Shown one piece after another: positions 1 through 7,413 of a DNA stretch of 60,193 bases (the first letter of the stretch is position 1; each line of letters opens with the position of its first letter). The stretch lies in assembly GCA_031376285.1 (NCBI GenBank), contig JANMDN010000033.1, forward strand, positions 1 through 60,193. Reading direction: 5' to 3'. Made by a program: the position numbers and the translations under genes. The notes below the pieces were generated by a model. It was given only the letters and a program-made list of their open reading frames with translations, had not been told where the DNA came from and searched no databases. Origin of the DNA: JANMDN01 sp031376285 (GTDB taxonomy: Bacteria; Actinomycetota; Thermoleophilia; Miltoncostaeales; Miltoncostaeaceae).

Positions 1-165
1 GAACGCGCGGCGTCGATCGTCGGGCAGAGCGGACTGCGGAGCCTCGATGCGATCCAGCTCGCGAGCGCGCTCCTCGCGCGTGAGGCCGACCCGGGGCTCT
101 CCCGGTTTGTGACGTTCGATGCGCGCCTCGCGGGCGCTGCGCTCGAAGCGGGCTTCACGCCCTGA
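1..165 (+). CDS. PIN-domain (VapC-like) toxin, C-terminal fragment
   Basis: The first codons of the window are open in frame 1 and run to a TGA, giving the last 54 residues of a protein whose start lies outside. The stretch LRSLDAIQLASALL followed by FVTFDARLAGAALEAGF matches the end of PIN-domain ribonucleases: the Asp of 'SLDAIQLA' and the Asp of 'TFDARL' sit where the last acidic metal ligands fall in VapC toxins. VapC proteins cleave RNA and are held by an upstream antitoxin, which would lie off the left edge. The N-terminal catalytic half cannot be examined, so activity is unknown. Confidence 0.75.
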   Translation, partial: ERAASIVGQSGLRSLDAIQLASALLAREADPGLSRFVTFDARLAGAALEAGFTP

Positions 166-183
166 GCGGTCAGGCGGCCGGCG

Positions 184-666
184 TCAGTCCAGCTCGTCAC
201 CGTCGCGCGACAGTCGCCCGTACTGGTCCGGCATGGACCCCCAGCCCCACACCGCGACTGGAAGTCGCGGGGTCGCGCCGTACACGTCGCGAGGTCGGAC
301 ACCAACAGCGGTGACGACACATTCGTGCGCCCAATCGTCGCCCATATCGAACACATAGTGAAAGCGAGCGCCTTCGCCGAGATCCATGTCGGCGAGCGTC
401 ACGATGCCTGCGCGGAACGCCGGCCGTCCTACGTCGGAGTCTGGTTCCCAGTCGGGTTCCCAGTCGATCACCTGACGGTCGCCGGAGAGCGCGAACATGC
501 TGAGGTGGGACAAATCCCACCGCGCAAAGGCGAGATCGATAGCGCGAGCGAACTGCTCCATCGTGTGCTTGGGCCCGACGAGCATCTGGCGCCCAGGTCG
601 CGGTTCCATGAACTCGCCGCGCCCCGAGACCAACTCCACGTCGACGATCATCCAGCTGGCGGGCAC
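184..666 (-). CDS. pRiA4b ORF-3-like family protein
   Basis: A 160-residue soluble protein. The segment FHYVFDMGDDWAHECVV around residues 103-119 is the signature of the plasmid pRiA4b ORF-3-like fold, also annotated as IS1096 passenger TnpR-like, and GWGSMPDQYGRL near the C-terminus fits the family. Its biochemical role is not established; members are common on plasmids and near mobile or defence genes. The start is GTG at 666; an ATG at 651 is an alternative. It lies 13 bp downstream of the small membrane protein gene and is probably the last gene of the restriction-modification transcript. Confidence 0.7.
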   Translation of the reverse strand: MPASWMIVDVELVSGRGEFMEPRPGRQMLVGPKHTMEQFARAIDLAFARWDLSHLSMFALSGDRQVIDWEPDWEPDSDVGRPAFRAGIVTLADMDLGEGARFHYVFDMGDDWAHECVVTAVGVRPRDVYGATPRLPVAVWGWGSMPDQYGRLSRDGDELD

Positions 667-679
667 GCGGGCTCATCGT

Positions 680-1150
680 TCACGACGTTGCCGTCCTCGA
701 CGGGATCACCTTGGGAGAGATCCGGTCAAAGAAGTCGCGTAGCTGATCGAAGTCGTCGTGCCCATTGCCCCGGACTCGCGCGTCGATCATCTCCCACGCG
801 TGGCGGAAGGCTGGACGAGCGAAGTTGCCTTCGATCCCTTGCCTCCATTCCTCCCATGTATCGTCTCTCACGCGCTCCCGCTCATGAAGGAAGACCTGCT
901 CGTTGCAAAGATCCATGTACCGGTAGAAGGCAGGTAGGGAGCCCTTCATCGTTTCCTCGTCCCACGGATCGCCCAGGAGCGCGGCAAGCGGGAGTTCCGC
1001 GGCGATCGCGCGGTACTGCGAGGTGAGGTCTTCCTCGAAGGCGGTCCTGGCCTGCTTCCGCGACGCGCGAAGTTGCCACCAGGCGAGTAGAACGCCCGGG
1101 GCCGTCGCCGCTGCGCCGACCGCGCCGATCCAAACGGCGACGTCGCTCAC
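680..1150 (-). CDS. small membrane-anchored hypothetical protein
   Basis: A 156-residue protein with one hydrophobic N-terminal segment (WIGAVGAAATAPGVLLAWW) followed by a charged, helical cytoplasmic part rich in Glu, Arg and Trp (WEEWRQGIEGNFARPAFRHAWEMI). I chose the GTG at 1150 because GGTGGAGG sits just upstream and this GTG shares bases with the hsdR TGA (GTGA overlap), a typical coupled arrangement. It therefore belongs to the hsdR transcript. No recognised domain; membrane-anchored proteins of this layout (DUF4760-like) are frequent in defence islands, but a function in restriction is inference only. Confidence 0.6.
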   Translation of the reverse strand: MSDVAVWIGAVGAAATAPGVLLAWWQLRASRKQARTAFEEDLTSQYRAIAAELPLAALLGDPWDEETMKGSLPAFYRYMDLCNEQVFLHERERVRDDTWEEWRQGIEGNFARPAFRHAWEMIDARVRGNGHDDFDQLRDFFDRISPKVIPSRTATS

Positions 1151-4100
1151 TGGCCTCCACCTTTCCCCCACCGGCCGGCGACGTATTTTTGGATCTCGGC
1201 TTCATCCGTGATCTCGCGCGTCCCATTGCCGACGCGGACGTAGAAGCGAGCTTTTTTCTCGTGCTGTCCCTTGGAGTCCACCGTCGTCACCGTTGCGTGG
1301 ACTGGGTGGCCTGAGGGCCTCACGTGAACTCGACAGACGCCCTTGCCGTCGACCGCGTGGACCTGGCTTGTCACGTTCGTTGCGGCCGCCGCGCCAACTG
1401 CGTTCAGGATCGCCTGATGAAGCGCAAGCTGGAAGAGGTCCGCGTCGTCTTTCCCCTCCTTGTGCAGGCTGAGGTAGTCCGACCCGAGGCCGAGCGGCTC
1501 GTTGTCGTCGGCCACACCAATCAGGAGCGTCCCGCCCTCCCGGCTGTTCAGGAACGCCGCCACCGTCTTCAGCGTCTCGGTCTCCATCACCTTCGACACC
1601 TCCGCCTTCTTCATGTCCCAGCGGAAGGTCGACTTCTTCTCCAGGTGCGAGTCCTCGGGCCGCGAGATTAGGTCGCCGATGGGGCAGTGCTCCTGGTGGG
1701 CCACCTTCGCGCGCCCGTAGATCAGCGGGAGGTACGCAGCGATCAGGTCGTCGCGCATCGCCTCAGAGTCGAGCACCTTGTAGGTCAGGTCCTCGTTGCT
1801 CGCGAGGCGCTGAATCAGCGCCTCGTTGAAGCGCTTCTCGAACGGGATCTTGAAGTTCTCCCGCGTGTTCGCCGCGGCCTGCTGCTGGAGCGACGGATCC
1901 GCGATCAGATCTTCCGCAACGGAGTCGAAGTGCAGCCGATCGGCGTCGGTCCAGCTCGTCCCGTAGCGCTCGTTCAGCTGCGCGATGATCTTTGAGAGGC
2001 GCTCCTCTTCAAGCTCGACCTTCTTCCCCGCGCCGTCGAAGATCGTCTTGACCTCGCCGTCGTTGGCCGGCAGCGTGATCGAACCCGCAAACGTCAGCTC
2101 GTGCCGCAGGTGTGTTAGCTCGACGGCGTCGGCGATCGACGGCGGCGCGCTCACACCAGCTCGGATGAAGCGTGCGAGCGCCTTGCAGAACAGGTAGTCG
2201 CGCTCCAACTCGACGTCTCCGAAGTTGACGAGCTGTGAGAGGAACGCGTACGTCCGAACGAACCGGTCAACACCTTCGCGAAAACGGCCCTGGGCGTCTT
2301 CGTCGAGGTCCTTCCAGAAGCGATCGATTGCCGGTGACATCGCCGCGTGGATGCGCCCGTGCGCGTTCTCGGTCGGCGGGAGGAGCAGCAGGCCCGTCAT
2401 CTGCTTGACCTCATCGGTCCGCAGGACGCCGAACTCATCAAGGGCGTGGCGTGTGTCGTAGAGCAGGTTCGGGTCGGTCGGGAGCGCGACGGTCTTGCCG
2501 TAGTACGGCTTGAACGCGTCGCGGATGTCGTCGGCGTCGTTTCGGAAGTCGAGCACGAACGTGCCGGTCTTCCCCTCCATTGTCCGGTTGAGGCGCGAGA
2601 GGGTCTGCACGGCCGCAAGCCCGGTCAGCGCGCGGTCGACATACATCGCGTAGAGCTTCGGCTGGTCAAAGCCGGTCTGGTACTTCTCGGCGACGACAAG
2701 GATCTGGAAGTCGGGCCCGTTGAGTTGCTTCGCCGTCTGGCTCTCGGGGAAGCCGTTGATCTTCGACTCGGTCCACTCCGCGGCGCCGTCCGTGACCGTG
2801 CCCGAGAAGGCGCCAAGGACGCCGATACCTGGGTAGCCGTGCTCGGCGATGTAGCTGCGCAGCGCGAGCGTGTAGCGAACCGCGTGCAGACGGGAGGAGG
2901 TCACGACCATTGCCTTGGCCTGGCCGTCGATGCGCCCCGCGACATGCTCGCGGAAGTGCTCGATGATGACGTCGGCTTTCTGCGCCAGGTTGTAGTCGTG
3001 GAGGCTCACGAACTTGGCAATCGCCCGACGTGCCTTCGGCGTCTCGTACTTGGGGTCGTCGGCGATCGCCTTCTCGATGTTCCAGTACATCTCGTATGTC
3101 GTGTAGCTCGCGAGTACGTCGAGGATGAAGCCCTCCTCGATCGCCTGCTTCATCGGATAGAGATGAAACGGCTCGGGCTTCTCGGCACCCGGCGGCTTCG
3201 TTCCGAAGAGTTCGAGCGTCTTGCCCTTCGGGGTCGCGGTGAACGCGAAGAAGCTCAAGTTCTTCGGCATGCCGCGTGCGCCGACGGCCTTCGCGAGGGC
3301 CTCCTCGACAGGATCCTCAGCCGCGGCGATGTAACCGGCGTCTTCAACCTCGGCGACGGTCAGCTCCTGGTCAGGTGTCGTGCCGCCCAAAGCGAGCTTG
3401 AGGTCGCGCGCCGCATCACCGGTTTGGGATGAGTGCGCTTCGTCGACGATCACCGCGTACTTGCGTGCCGGTAGCCCTTCGATCTTGTCGAGCACGAACG
3501 GAAACTTCTGCAGCGTGGTGATGATGATTCGCGCCTGCGCCCCGGTGAGTGCTGCGGCCAGCTGGGCGGAGTCCTCGTCGATCTTCACGACCACGCCGTG
3601 CACGTGTTCGAACTGGTAGATCGTGTCTTGGAGCTGCTGGTCGAGTACGACTCGGTCGGTGATGACGATGACCTTGTCGAACACCGCTTCGTCAGCGGAG
3701 TCATGCAGGCTCGACAGGCGGTGCGCGAGCCAGGCGATCGTGTTCGACTTGCCCGACCCGGCGGAGTGCTGCACGAGGTAGCGCTGCCCGGCGCCGTGCT
3801 CGCGGGCGTGAGCTTCGAGACAGCGGACGGCGTCCCATTGGTGGTAGCGCGGGAAGATCACGCGGGCGGGGGTCTTCGATCCCTTCTCGGGTTTTTCGAC
3901 GTGGACGAACCGGTTCAGCAGGTCGAGCCACACGTCGCGCTGCCACACCTGCTCCCAGAGGTAGGCGGTGCGGTGCCCGTGCGGGTTCGGCGGGTTGCCC
4001 TTGCCCATGCCGTCGCCCCGGTCGAATGGGAGGAAGCGGGTCTGGGCGTCATCAAGGCGCGTGGTGAGCTGGACCAGCTCGGTGTCGAGTGCAAAGTGGA

Positions 4101-4686
4101 CGACGGCACGGCGGGCGAGCGCGACGTTCTTCGGATCGCGGTCGGTCCGGTACTGGGCGACGGCATCTTCGATGGTCTGCCCGGTGAGCGGGTTCTTCAG
4201 CTCGGCGGTCGCGACGAGGAGGCCGTTGACGAGGAGCGCGAGGTCGATGGTCTTCGACGAGTCGGCCTCGTAGGCGAACTGTCGGACAACGGTGAGCCGA
4301 TTCGCGTTGTAGCGCTCCATCAGCTCGGGGTTGAGGCCCGAGGCCGGGAGGAAGTAGGCGAGGCGGATGGTGACGCCCATGTCGACGACCCCGTGGCGGA
4401 GGACATCGACGGTGCCGCGTGCGTCGAGTTCCTTGGCGAGGCGGTCTTTGAACTTCTTCTGCGTGGTCTGCTGGTCGCCGCCGTGGCGTTCGATGAGCGC
4501 GTCCCAGGAGTGCTGCTGAGTGGCGCCGATGAACGTTTCGAGTTCGGTCCAGTCGACCCCGAGAACCGGATCGATGTCTCGCTGGGCGACGGCCTGGTTG
4601 CCGAACTTCACGTCTTGATAGCCGCCGTGCTGCACGAGCCAATCCGCGATGTCCTGCTCGAACTGACTCTCGGCGACGGCGCTCAT
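1147..4686 (-). CDS. hsdR: type I restriction enzyme R subunit with C-terminal AlbA_2 domain
   Basis: A 1179-residue ATP-dependent translocase and nuclease of a type I restriction complex. The N-terminal nuclease domain shows the Asp at about 148 and the ELK motif at 162-164. The helicase core has Walker A SAGSGKS at 308-314 and the DEAH box at 415-418. A helical C-terminal part follows. The last ~170 residues are unusual for HsdR: LEKKSTFRWDM...AAFLNSREGGTLLIGVADD is a Schlafen/AlbA_2 putative nucleic-acid-binding domain. The ATG at 4686 overlaps the hsdS stop (ATGA). Upstream in-frame codons to 4830 lie in the hsdS C-terminus and are not used. Confidence 0.93.
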   Translation of the reverse strand: MSAVAESQFEQDIADWLVQHGGYQDVKFGNQAVAQRDIDPVLGVDWTELETFIGATQQHSWDALIERHGGDQQTTQKKFKDRLAKELDARGTVDVLRHGVVDMGVTIRLAYFLPASGLNPELMERYNANRLTVVRQFAYEADSSKTIDLALLVNGLLVATAELKNPLTGQTIEDAVAQYRTDRDPKNVALARRAVVHFALDTELVQLTTRLDDAQTRFLPFDRGDGMGKGNPPNPHGHRTAYLWEQVWQRDVWLDLLNRFVHVEKPEKGSKTPARVIFPRYHQWDAVRCLEAHAREHGAGQRYLVQHSAGSGKSNTIAWLAHRLSSLHDSADEAVFDKVIVITDRVVLDQQLQDTIYQFEHVHGVVVKIDEDSAQLAAALTGAQARIIITTLQKFPFVLDKIEGLPARKYAVIVDEAHSSQTGDAARDLKLALGGTTPDQELTVAEVEDAGYIAAAEDPVEEALAKAVGARGMPKNLSFFAFTATPKGKTLELFGTKPPGAEKPEPFHLYPMKQAIEEGFILDVLASYTTYEMYWNIEKAIADDPKYETPKARRAIAKFVSLHDYNLAQKADVIIEHFREHVAGRIDGQAKAMVVTSSRLHAVRYTLALRSYIAEHGYPGIGVLGAFSGTVTDGAAEWTESKINGFPESQTAKQLNGPDFQILVVAEKYQTGFDQPKLYAMYVDRALTGLAAVQTLSRLNRTMEGKTGTFVLDFRNDADDIRDAFKPYYGKTVALPTDPNLLYDTRHALDEFGVLRTDEVKQMTGLLLLPPTENAHGRIHAAMSPAIDRFWKDLDEDAQGRFREGVDRFVRTYAFLSQLVNFGDVELERDYLFCKALARFIRAGVSAPPSIADAVELTHLRHELTFAGSITLPANDGEVKTIFDGAGKKVELEEERLSKIIAQLNERYGTSWTDADRLHFDSVAEDLIADPSLQQQAAANTRENFKIPFEKRFNEALIQRLASNEDLTYKVLDSEAMRDDLIAAYLPLIYGRAKVAHQEHCPIGDLISRPEDSHLEKKSTFRWDMKKAEVSKVMETETLKTVAAFLNSREGGTLLIGVADDNEPLGLGSDYLSLHKEGKDDADLFQLALHQAILNAVGAAAATNVTSQVHAVDGKGVCRVHVRPSGHPVHATVTTVDSKGQHEKKARFYVRVGNGTREITDEAEIQKYVAGRWGKGGGQ

Positions 4687-5939
4687 GGCGTGCTCAAGAT
4701 CGCCAACTGGCCGGTCACGGCGGCGGTGATCAGGGCTTGGCGGTGTTCTTGGAGAAGCTCTATCTGCTGCGCGAGCTTGCCATGGAGTTCGGCACCTTCC
4801 GTGTGAAGCCGTGCGAACTCCGTCGCGCAAGTCCGCTGCTCTGCGAGCGACCGTCGGGGTACCCGAAATGCGAGCAGAGTCGATTCATTCACGCTTGCGA
4901 CCATGGCACCCGTTGACGTGGCTTGGAGCTGCTGTCGGAAGTATTCGATGGAGAGCAAGCCAATCAGGAAACGGTTGTCGATCATTGAACGATTGCATCG
5001 GACGGCGATCGAGTCGCTTCCGCAGATCCAACCTTCATTGCTGCTCTCGACCATCGCTGATCGCCCAACGTCACCCTTTCTTACGAGGACAATGTCCCCC
5101 GCCGACAGGCGATGCCGCACAAGCCGCGCTGCGGTGGCGGGAGCCACGGTGACATCGATCTCGGGACTAAGCGTTCCGCCCGAGATATGCGTGGGATTGA
5201 TCACGGGTGTGCCTCCAGCGACGTACTCACTCGCTGCTAGCTGAGTTCCGAATGGTCCGGTGACCGCGGTCGTCTGGGCTTGCCGAAGCGAGATCGTGTT
5301 TCGCTGTCTCCAATCCCCGGCGGAGCGCATAAGCCGTGACTCGATGCGTTCCCCGACGAGCCCAATCATTCGGCGTTTCCGACCGACAAGCGCGTCGATG
5401 CGGGCGGTCTCGACATCGAGGAAGTCGGCGATCGCCCGCTGTGCCGCCAACGGCGGCCGCAGGATCTCCGTATTCGCCAAGCCTTCAGTCGACAGTTCGA
5501 CGAAGGTTGAGCCCTGTCCACGCGACACCAGTTCATGCGTTAGGGCCGCCAATTGATATCGAAAGTATCGAGTATCGATCACCCCAATCGGCACCAGTCC
5601 TCGGCAGCCTTGGTTAAATGCCGTCGCCTGGCCCACCTCAGCGACGTATCCAATCGGGGCGCGCGTTGAGACAATGAGCGAGCTTTCAGGCACGATCGCG
5701 CTTCCAGTCACAAGGCCTAAGCGGGTCAGCGTCCTGGCAGTCGCTTTGAGCACACGACCATGCTCTGGGCCGAGGTCGGCGGGGGTCGCCCAAGGCACGT
5801 CGCCGCCCCAGTTCTCCGGTTCAGCCGTCGGCGTTCCGCCGTTGACGATCCGAAAAACGCGACGCACCTGAACGCGAGTCTGGCCACCCGACGTCGATGC
5901 TGGCAGTGCGGTCGACTGCTTTGAAACGGCGTTGCTCAA
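4683..5939 (-). CDS. hsdS: type I restriction-modification specificity subunit
   Basis: A 418-residue DNA sequence-recognition subunit with the usual two-half layout. The first target-recognition domain is followed by a conserved helical spacer (LAAQRAIADFLDVETARIDAL, about 160-182). The second domain is followed by LAEQR...LLQEHRQALITAAVTGQLA at the C-terminus. The two halves bind the two parts of a split target. The start is TTG at 5939, sharing bases with the stop of the upstream ATPase gene (TTGA), and the stop overlaps the hsdR ATG, so ATPase, hsdS and hsdR are translationally linked. The recognised sequence cannot be predicted from this alone. Confidence 0.93.
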   Translation of the reverse strand: MSNAVSKQSTALPASTSGGQTRVQVRRVFRIVNGGTPTAEPENWGGDVPWATPADLGPEHGRVLKATARTLTRLGLVTGSAIVPESSLIVSTRAPIGYVAEVGQATAFNQGCRGLVPIGVIDTRYFRYQLAALTHELVSRGQGSTFVELSTEGLANTEILRPPLAAQRAIADFLDVETARIDALVGRKRRMIGLVGERIESRLMRSAGDWRQRNTISLRQAQTTAVTGPFGTQLAASEYVAGGTPVINPTHISGGTLSPEIDVTVAPATAARLVRHRLSAGDIVLVRKGDVGRSAMVESSNEGWICGSDSIAVRCNRSMIDNRFLIGLLSIEYFRQQLQATSTGAMVASVNESTLLAFRVPRRSLAEQRTCATEFARLHTEGAELHGKLAQQIELLQEHRQALITAAVTGQLAILSTP

Positions 5940-7186
5940 GCCCCACCGCCTGACCAGAGTGCGCTCACCGGTAGCGCCCAGAGGCGGTCACCGAACTTGA
6001 TCGACCGCGTCCCCGTGTAGATGACGACTCCGGCGACGAAGTCGTCGCCACGCCGGTCGCGGAACCACGCCAAGGACTTGAAGTCCGATGTTCGCACCGT
6101 CGCCGATGACTTCATCTCGACGCCAACGAGTTGACCTTGGGTGCTTTCCATCAGGAGGTCCACCTCGACGTTCCCGTTTTCCTCACGGTAGTGATACGTC
6201 CTCGCCCGCACCGTTGACCATCCGAGATGCCGGATGAACTCGCCAACGCAGAACGACTCGAATACTTGCCCAGCGAGGCCAGGGTTTGAAGCCAAGCGGT
6301 TCCGGTCGGCATTCAGGAGATTGCACAGGAGCCCACTATCGATCACATGGAGCTTTGGTGCGGCGACCTCCCGCGACCCCAGGCTGGCGCGCCACGCTGG
6401 AAGACGGTGCGTGAGATAGAGCGTCTCAAGGAGCTGGCCGTAGTTCGCCGCGGTTCGACGGTCGATGCCGAGGTCCCGGCTGATCGACGCCCACGCGGTC
6501 GTGGAGCCGGCTCGGGCGGCGATCGCTCTCAGAAGCCGCGGGACTTCGTCGACCTTACGAACGTCGTCGAGTTCGCGAAGATCGCGGTTCATCACCGTGT
6601 CGAGATATGACTCGTGCCAGTCTCGGCGCGTCGTTTCGGAGCCGAGTACAACCTCGGGGTATCCACCCACGACCACCCGGTCAGCGAACGCGTCGCGGCC
6701 GATCGTCGTCGCGCTCACGATCGGCGGATCCCCGGCGAAGAGGCGGTCCACGAGGTTGTGAGCCGGAGCACGCTCTATCTCAGCCTGTGAGAGCGAATGA
6801 AGCGCGACGGTCGCCATTCGTCCGGCCAGCGAATCGGCGATTCGCGGCGCGGTGAGGAGGCTTGCCGAGCCAGTGAGGAGGAACGCACCCCGGGTGTTGT
6901 CGCGGTCGACTGCGACCTTGACGGCGAGAAGCAGGTTGGGTGAGCGTTGGATCTCGTCGATTGCGGCCGGGCGACCGAGCGCGGCAATGAATCCCGTGGG
7001 GTCGAGGTCGGCCTGCTGACGAGCACCCTCGTCGTCGAGGCTCACGAGCGTCATTCCGCGCCGACGAGCGATCTCAGCAACGAGGGTGCTCTTTCCAGCC
7101 TGTCGTGGGCCGAGCACGGCGGCGACACGCATTCCGTCGAGGGCGAACTCGATCCGACTTACCGCGTGGCGGGCGAGCGAGGTCAT
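5936..7186 (-). CDS. AAA family ATPase with DUF4143 domain
   Basis: A 416-residue cytosolic protein starting MTSLARHAV. The N-terminal AAA_14 ATPase has Walker A GPRQAGKST (about 22-30), Walker B AAIDEIQ and the sensor-like LLTGSAS. The C-terminal DUF4143 part contains VEVDLLMES and VGVEMKSS, an acidic/ExK pair resembling PD-(D/E)xK nucleases. The family's role is poorly known. It lies between hsdM and hsdS, its stop overlaps the hsdS start, and its upstream region holds four 23-bp direct repeats. The ATG at 7186 was chosen because the open frame further upstream runs through those repeats, whose 23-bp period breaks codon phase, so they are DNA-level signals rather than coding. Confidence 0.87.
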   Translation of the reverse strand: MTSLARHAVSRIEFALDGMRVAAVLGPRQAGKSTLVAEIARRRGMTLVSLDDEGARQQADLDPTGFIAALGRPAAIDEIQRSPNLLLAVKVAVDRDNTRGAFLLTGSASLLTAPRIADSLAGRMATVALHSLSQAEIERAPAHNLVDRLFAGDPPIVSATTIGRDAFADRVVVGGYPEVVLGSETTRRDWHESYLDTVMNRDLRELDDVRKVDEVPRLLRAIAARAGSTTAWASISRDLGIDRRTAANYGQLLETLYLTHRLPAWRASLGSREVAAPKLHVIDSGLLCNLLNADRNRLASNPGLAGQVFESFCVGEFIRHLGWSTVRARTYHYREENGNVEVDLLMESTQGQLVGVEMKSSATVRTSDFKSLAWFRDRRGDDFVAGVVIYTGTRSIKFGDRLWALPVSALWSGGGA

Positions 7187-7197
7187 CCGGGATTGTT

Positions 7198-7289
7198 CCG
7201 CAAAGTGGACATTGGCGACGCCGTAAACTGTACATGAGAGCGACCGTAAACGTGACACTAGCCATGCCGTAAAAGCAACATTAGCCCGT
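7198..7289 (-). promoter_or_regulatory. four 23-bp direct repeats upstream of the ATPase-hsdS-hsdR unit
   Basis: On the minus strand four units follow each other at exactly 23-bp spacing, beginning on the plus strand at 7198, 7221, 7244 and 7267. Each has the core ATGT-N4-TTTACGG read on the minus strand; one unit has GTGT and the promoter-distal edge is at 7289. The unit closest to the gene is degenerate (TTTGCGG). The array ends 11 bp from the ATG at 7186. The spacing is not a multiple of three, arguing against coding. It looks like a multi-site operator or promoter; the binding protein is unknown, possibly the adjacent ATPase itself. Confidence 0.7.
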
Positions 7290-7337
7290 ACTTCCACGCC
7301 AATCCTCGGTCCAAGCGGGCATCGAGCGCGGCCAAAG

Positions 7338-7386
7338 AGCTCAAACAAACTGGCCGTTGAGTTTGAGCTTCAACCGGAGCTCAAAC
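7338..7386. repeat. 9-bp motif in three copies forming a hairpin
   Basis: AGCTCAAAC occurs at 7338-7346 and 7378-7386, and its exact complement GTTTGAGCT at 7361-7369. The last two form a perfect 9-bp stem with an 8-nt loop 28 bp beyond the hsdM stop in transcription order, and the third copy could form an alternative stem. There is no T-run, so it is not a standard intrinsic terminator. Placed between hsdM and the 23-bp repeats, it could attenuate transcription, protect the mRNA end or bind a protein. Confidence 0.6.
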
Positions 7387-7413
7387 TAAAGTTGGGGCTC
7401 CGACATCAGCGCT

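Noticed and set aside
2347..4806. Long open frames on the plus strand opposite hsdR
   Set aside because: They are antisense shadows in GC-rich DNA; the minus frame carries full HsdR motifs.
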